Below are positions 32,969-35,821 of a stretch of DNA of 35,821 nt, one piece after another; the stretch's first letter is position 1; the number at the start of each line of letters is the position of its first letter. The notes beneath the pieces are model-generated. The model was not told the origin of the DNA, ran no database searches, and was given only the letters and a program-made list of their open reading frames with translations. A program made the translations under genes and the position numbers. The stretch comes from Rhodanobacteraceae bacterium (GTDB lineage Bacteria; Pseudomonadota; Gammaproteobacteria; Xanthomonadales; Rhodanobacteraceae): NCBI GenBank assembly GCA_025928585.1, contig JAICJG010000017.1, positions 1-35,821 on the forward strand. Direction: 5' to 3'.

Positions 32969-33730
32969 CTACGCCTTGAGCCGCCAACCGGTGCGAAAAA
33001 TCCACCACACCCCGGCGAGGCACAAGATGAGGAAACCCAGCGTCGCCGCCACGCTGATCCCGACGTTGACGTCGGCAATGCCGTAGAAGCTCCAGCGGAA
33101 ACCCGAGATCAGGTACACCACCGGGTTGAACAGCGTCACCTTCTGCCAGAACGGCGGCAACACGTGGATCGGATAAAAGCTGCCACCGAGGAACGTCAGC
33201 GGGGTGATCACCATCAGCGGCACCACCTGCAGTTTCTCGAAGTTGTCGGCCCAGATCCCGATGATGAACCCGAACAGGCTGAAGGTGACCGTGGTCAGCA
33301 CCAGGAACACGATCATCACCCCCGGGTGCGCGATCGAGTAGTCGACGAAGAGCCGCGCGGTGCCGAGGATGATCAGGCCGACGACGGTGGCCTTGGTCGC
33401 CGCAGCACCCACGTAGCCCATCAGCACCTCGATGTAGGACAAGGGCGCCGAGTGCACCTCGTAGATCGTGCCTACGAACTTCGGAAAATAGATTCCGAAC
33501 GAGGCGTTCGACACGCTCTGCATCAGCAGCGACAGCATCACCAGCCCCGGGACGAGGAAAGCCGCGTAGCTCACGCCTTCGAGGCTGGTCATCCGCGAGC
33601 CGATCGCCGACCCGAACACCACGAAATACAGCGACGTCGACAACACCGGCGAAAGCACGCTCTGCATCAGCGTGCGGCCGGTACGCGCCATCTCGAAGCG
33701 GTAGATCGCGCGAACACCGTGCAGGTTCAT
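32969..33730 (-). CDS. ABC-2 type transporter permease (YadH-like)
   Basis: The 253-residue protein has six membrane helices and the ABC-2 signature region ([20 protein letters not shown], then [14 protein letters not shown]). It matches the length and layout of YadH (256 aa). It pairs with the ATPase 28 bases upstream on the same strand. The ATG at 33730 has GGAGG four bases before it. The substrate is unknown. ABC-2 permeases of this type export lipids, polysaccharides or drugs. Confidence 0.92.
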   Translation of the reverse strand: MNLHGVRAIYRFEMARTGRTLMQSVLSPVLSTSLYFVVFGSAIGSRMTSLEGVSYAAFLVPGLVMLSLLMQSVSNASFGIYFPKFVGTIYEVHSAPLSYIEVLMGYVGAAATKATVVGLIILGTARLFVDYSIAHPGVMIVFLVLTTVTFSLFGFIIGIWADNFEKLQVVPLMVITPLTFLGGSFYPIHVLPPFWQKVTLFNPVVYLISGFRWSFYGIADVNVGISVAATLGFLILCLAGVWWIFRTGWRLKA

Positions 33731-33758
33731 GCGTCCTCCATCACGTGCGGCGACGAAC

Positions 33759-34718
33759 TCATGCGCCTTGCCGCACCAGGTCCACGAAAATCTGCTCCAG
33801 CGAATCCTGCCGCGTGCTGAGGTCCTTGAACGCGATCCCGGCCGCGGCAAGGTCGCGCAGCAGCCCGGTGATGCCGGTGCGATCGCCCTGGGAGTCGTAG
33901 GTGTAGGTCAGCTCGTCGCCCTGGCTGTTCAATTCCAACCGGTAGGCGGACAGGGTTTCCGGAAGCGCGCCGACCGGCTCGTGCAGTTGCAGCCGCAACT
34001 GCTTCTTGCCGAGCTTCTGCATCAGCGCGGTCTTCTCCTCGACCACGATCAGTTCACCCTTGTTGATCACGCCCACGCGGTCGGCCATGTCCTCGGCCTC
34101 CTCGATGTAGTGCGTGGTGAGGAGGACCGTGACGCCGGAACTTCGCAGCCGGCGCACCATCGCCCACATGTCCCGGCGCAGCTCGACGTCCACCCCGGCG
34201 CTCGGCTCGTCGAGGAACAGCACGCTCGGCTGGTGGGACAAGGCCTTGGCGATCATCACGCGGCGCTTCATTCCGCCCGACAGCGTCATCACCTTGTTGT
34301 TGCGCTTGTCCCAGAGCGACAGGTCCTTGAGCAACTGCTCGAGGTAGGCATCGTCCGGCGGCTTGCCGAACAGCCCGCGGCTGAAGCGCACCGTGTTCCA
34401 GACCGATTCGAACGCATCGGTGGTGAGTTCCTGCGGCACCAGTCCGATGATCGAGCGGGTCCTGCGCCACTCGCGGATGATGTCGTGCCCATCCACGGTG
34501 ACCGAGCCCCGCCCCGGATTGACGATGCCGCAGACGATGCTGATGAGAGTGGTCTTGCCCGCGCCGTTCGGACCCAGCAGTGCGAAGATCTCGCCGCGGT
34601 ACACCGTGAGATCGATGCCTTTCAATGCCTGGAAGCCGCCAGCGTAGGTCTTGTCGAGGCCGCGCACCTCGATCACCCTATCGGTGGACACCGCACGCGA
34701 CCTGGAATCGGTTTGCAT
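33759..34718 (-). CDS. ABC transporter ATP-binding protein (YadG-like)
   Basis: The 319-residue ATPase has Walker [10 protein letters not shown], signature LSGGMKRR, Walker [13 protein letters not shown] and a switch His in [15 protein letters not shown]-terminal extension of about 80 residues ([16 protein letters not shown]) is typical of the drug/polysaccharide exporter (YadG/NodI) group. It energises the downstream permease. The ATG at 34718 has a weak ribosome site, but shorter forms would lose conserved sequence only slightly, so the true start may be at the next Met-like codon. The two genes form a simple exporter operon. Confidence 0.94.
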   Translation of the reverse strand: MQTDSRSRAVSTDRVIEVRGLDKTYAGGFQALKGIDLTVYRGEIFALLGPNGAGKTTLISIVCGIVNPGRGSVTVDGHDIIREWRRTRSIIGLVPQELTTDAFESVWNTVRFSRGLFGKPPDDAYLEQLLKDLSLWDKRNNKVMTLSGGMKRRVMIAKALSHQPSVLFLDEPSAGVDVELRRDMWAMVRRLRSSGVTVLLTTHYIEEAEDMADRVGVINKGELIVVEEKTALMQKLGKKQLRLQLHEPVGALPETLSAYRLELNSQGDELTYTYDSQGDRTGITGLLRDLAAAGIAFKDLSTRQDSLEQIFVDLVRQGA

Positions 34719-34750
34719 GGGGATCGCCACGATCGCCTGGACGGGCGGGC

Positions 34751-34780
34751 ATTCTATTTTTGCGCGCACGGGCGGCACAA
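34751..34780 (-). promoter_or_regulatory. Possible promoter of the YadGH-like operon
   Basis: On the minus strand, TAGAAT (34751-34756) resembles a -10 box. TTGTGC (34775-34780) lies 18 bases upstream as a weak -35. The predicted start of transcription would be about 25 bases before the ATG at 34718. A hairpin, GCACGGG(T/C)GGC (34766-34791), overlaps the -35. Confidence 0.35.
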
Positions 34781-34791
34781 GCCACCCGTGC
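34766..34791. other. Eleven-base-pair hairpin between amidohydrolase and ABC genes
   Basis: GCACGGGCGGC-ACAA-GCCACCCGTGC is an eleven-base-pair stem with one G-T pair, 12 bases past the amidohydrolase stop. No T-run follows on either strand. It may end the upstream transcript with Rho or act as an operator. Confidence 0.45.
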
Positions 34792-34802
34792 GGAGGCCTT
34801 CC

Positions 34803-35821
34803 TCAGCGACCGCTTCCGCGCGCATGCACGCGGCCGTGCTTGACCACGAAGTCGATCTTCGTGGTGTTGCGGATGTCGGCCGACGGATCGGCGTCCAGCA
34901 CCACCAGGTCGGCCAGCTTGCCCGGCGTGACGGTGCCGCGGTTGGCGGCCTGGCCGAGCGCCGCGGCGCCGACTTCGGTGGCAGCCTCGATGGCCTCCAG
35001 GGGCGTGAAACCGCAGTGCCCGACCAGCAGCGCCATTTCCTGATGTACCGATGGCGGCCCATCGAGTTGCGGTCCGCCCTTGCCGTTCGCGAAGCCGGAG
35101 CCGTCGGTGCCGGCGTCGATCAGGACGCCGCGCTGGTGCGCCAGTCGCGTCACCGCGTAGCTCCACGGCATGATGCCCGCGCCGACCTTGTGCGGATGGC
35201 GCGCTGCTTCGTTCCTGAACACCAGCAGCGTTGCGTCGAGGATCGTGCCGCGCCGCTTCATCGCGTCGAACAACGCGAGGATCGGTGGCGCATCGGGCGC
35301 GATGTGCCTGAAATCGCCCTGCGCGCGCATCCTGTAATCGTCCGGCACGCTCGGTGCCGCTTGCCACACCAGGTACGGACTGTGCGAGATGGTGTCGACA
35401 CCCGCCTTGACCGCGTCGCTCGGCCTGGCCGGGAAGATCGTCGCGTGCGTCCATACCCGCAACCCCTGCCGGTGCGCTTCCGCGGTGATCCCCCGCACCA
35501 GCGGCGCGGGAAGATTCGCGTACAGCTTGATTCCGGTCGCACCGGTGCCCTTGGCTTCCGCGACCGCCAGCGGGAGATCGGTCTTGGCGGTGATCGCCTG
35601 CATCCACGGAGCGAAGCCCAGCGGTTCACCCCTCGATGCAGCCTGCGCGCGCAGGTCTTCCTTGAAGAACGTCGGTCCTGCCATCAGCGCCACGTAGAAA
35701 ATGTCCGGTGCGGCGAACGTGTCCGAATTCGCCTGATCGGCCAGGAACTGCAGCAGGCGATCATCCCCCGCCATGTCGCGGATGCCGGTGACGCCGCCCA
35801 TCAGCAACGCGTGCAGGAACG
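34803..35821 (-). CDS. Amidohydrolase family protein (partial, 5' end outside window)
   Basis: About 339 C-terminal residues are visible, open at the window edge. TSHSPY, VWTHATIF and DAGTDGSG fit the metal-dependent amidohydrolase (imidazolonepropionase/prolidase-like) superfamily, with a typical final beta domain TPGKLADLVVLDADP. The N-terminal HxH metal site and any signal peptide are outside the window. The substrate cannot be told. It is the last gene of its transcript before the YadGH-like operon. Confidence 0.88.
   Translation of the reverse strand, partial: FLHALLMGGVTGIRDMAGDDRLLQFLADQANSDTFAAPDIFYVALMAGPTFFKEDLRAQAASRGEPLGFAPWMQAITAKTDLPLAVAEAKGTGATGIKLYANLPAPLVRGITAEAHRQGLRVWTHATIFPARPSDAVKAGVDTISHSPYLVWQAAPSVPDDYRMRAQGDFRHIAPDAPPILALFDAMKRRGTILDATLLVFRNEAARHPHKVGAGIMPWSYAVTRLAHQRGVLIDAGTDGSGFANGKGGPQLDGPPSVHQEMALLVGHCGFTPLEAIEAATEVGAAALGQAANRGTVTPGKLADLVVLDADPSADIRNTTKIDFVVKHGRVHARGSGR

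Noticed and set aside
32955-32975. GGCGTAGGGA resembling the 3' end of a TPP riboswitch
   Set aside because: It is simply the last codons and stop of the ABC permease. No other riboswitch parts are present.

Overview
The window is high-GC, densely packed bacterial chromosome and looks like a gammaproteobacterium of the Xanthomonadales/Lysobacterales (Rhodanobacteraceae- or Xanthomonadaceae-like). The reasons are the sdhCDAB-sdhE-ygfX order with a divergent ygfZ, an egtD-egtB pair, several secreted peptidases (M14, DUF885, S10), glycine-zipper lipoproteins, and a GGGAATCGGG-type inverted repeat between sdhA and sdhB. No tRNA, rRNA, CRISPR array, insertion sequence, integrase or phage gene was seen. 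This is mostly core genome. The species is not identifiable from this reading alone.

Layout. (1) 1-6242 is a complex II block. A leftward operon carries sdhC-sdhD-sdhA-sdhB, a four-helix membrane protein, sdhE and ygfX (cut by the window edge). Just upstream lies a DUF1674/SDHAF4-like assembly factor, and the Fe-S/folate protein YgfZ is divergent to it. (2) 6243-8750 has a 660-bp structured gene-free stretch, a SleB-like cell-wall hydrolase and two tandem glycine-zipper lipoproteins. (3) 8861-11698 holds a TatD-type hydrolase, tcdA, a DUF962 membrane protein, a CspA-type cold-shock gene and a small membrane protein. (4) 11822-20743 holds an M14 peptidase, egtD-egtB with a divergent Rieske oxygenase, a DUF885 peptidase-like protein and a Gly/Tyr-rich secreted protein. 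(5) 20870-24428 holds a Lys/Ala-rich protein, a GFA protein, two small unknowns, lipA and a rhomboid protease. (6) 24704-30523 holds a secreted duplicated-domain protein, an S10 peptidase, and a MBOAT / SGNH / STAS-like group that resembles an O-acetylation module. (7) 30673-35821 holds an exported methyltransferase-like protein, a MASE2-GGDEF diguanylate cyclase, a YadGH-like ABC exporter and the C-terminal part of an amidohydrolase.

The most unusual non-coding signals are a family of three dispersed repeats of about 110 bp (5059-5167, 7405-7515, 11724-11836), all in the same orientation and each ending at the stop codon of a leftward gene. A separate 156-bp inverted-repeat element sits between sdhA and sdhB. 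Two start regions (SleB-like hydrolase and S10 peptidase) have their Shine-Dalgarno inside a perfect hairpin. The most interesting gene contexts are the clustering of four complex II maturation factors around sdhCDAB, the Rieske oxygenase of the quaternary-ammonium type paired with ergothioneine genes, and a STAS-like protein translationally coupled to an SGNH/MBOAT pair. I found no clear wholly new defence or mobile system.
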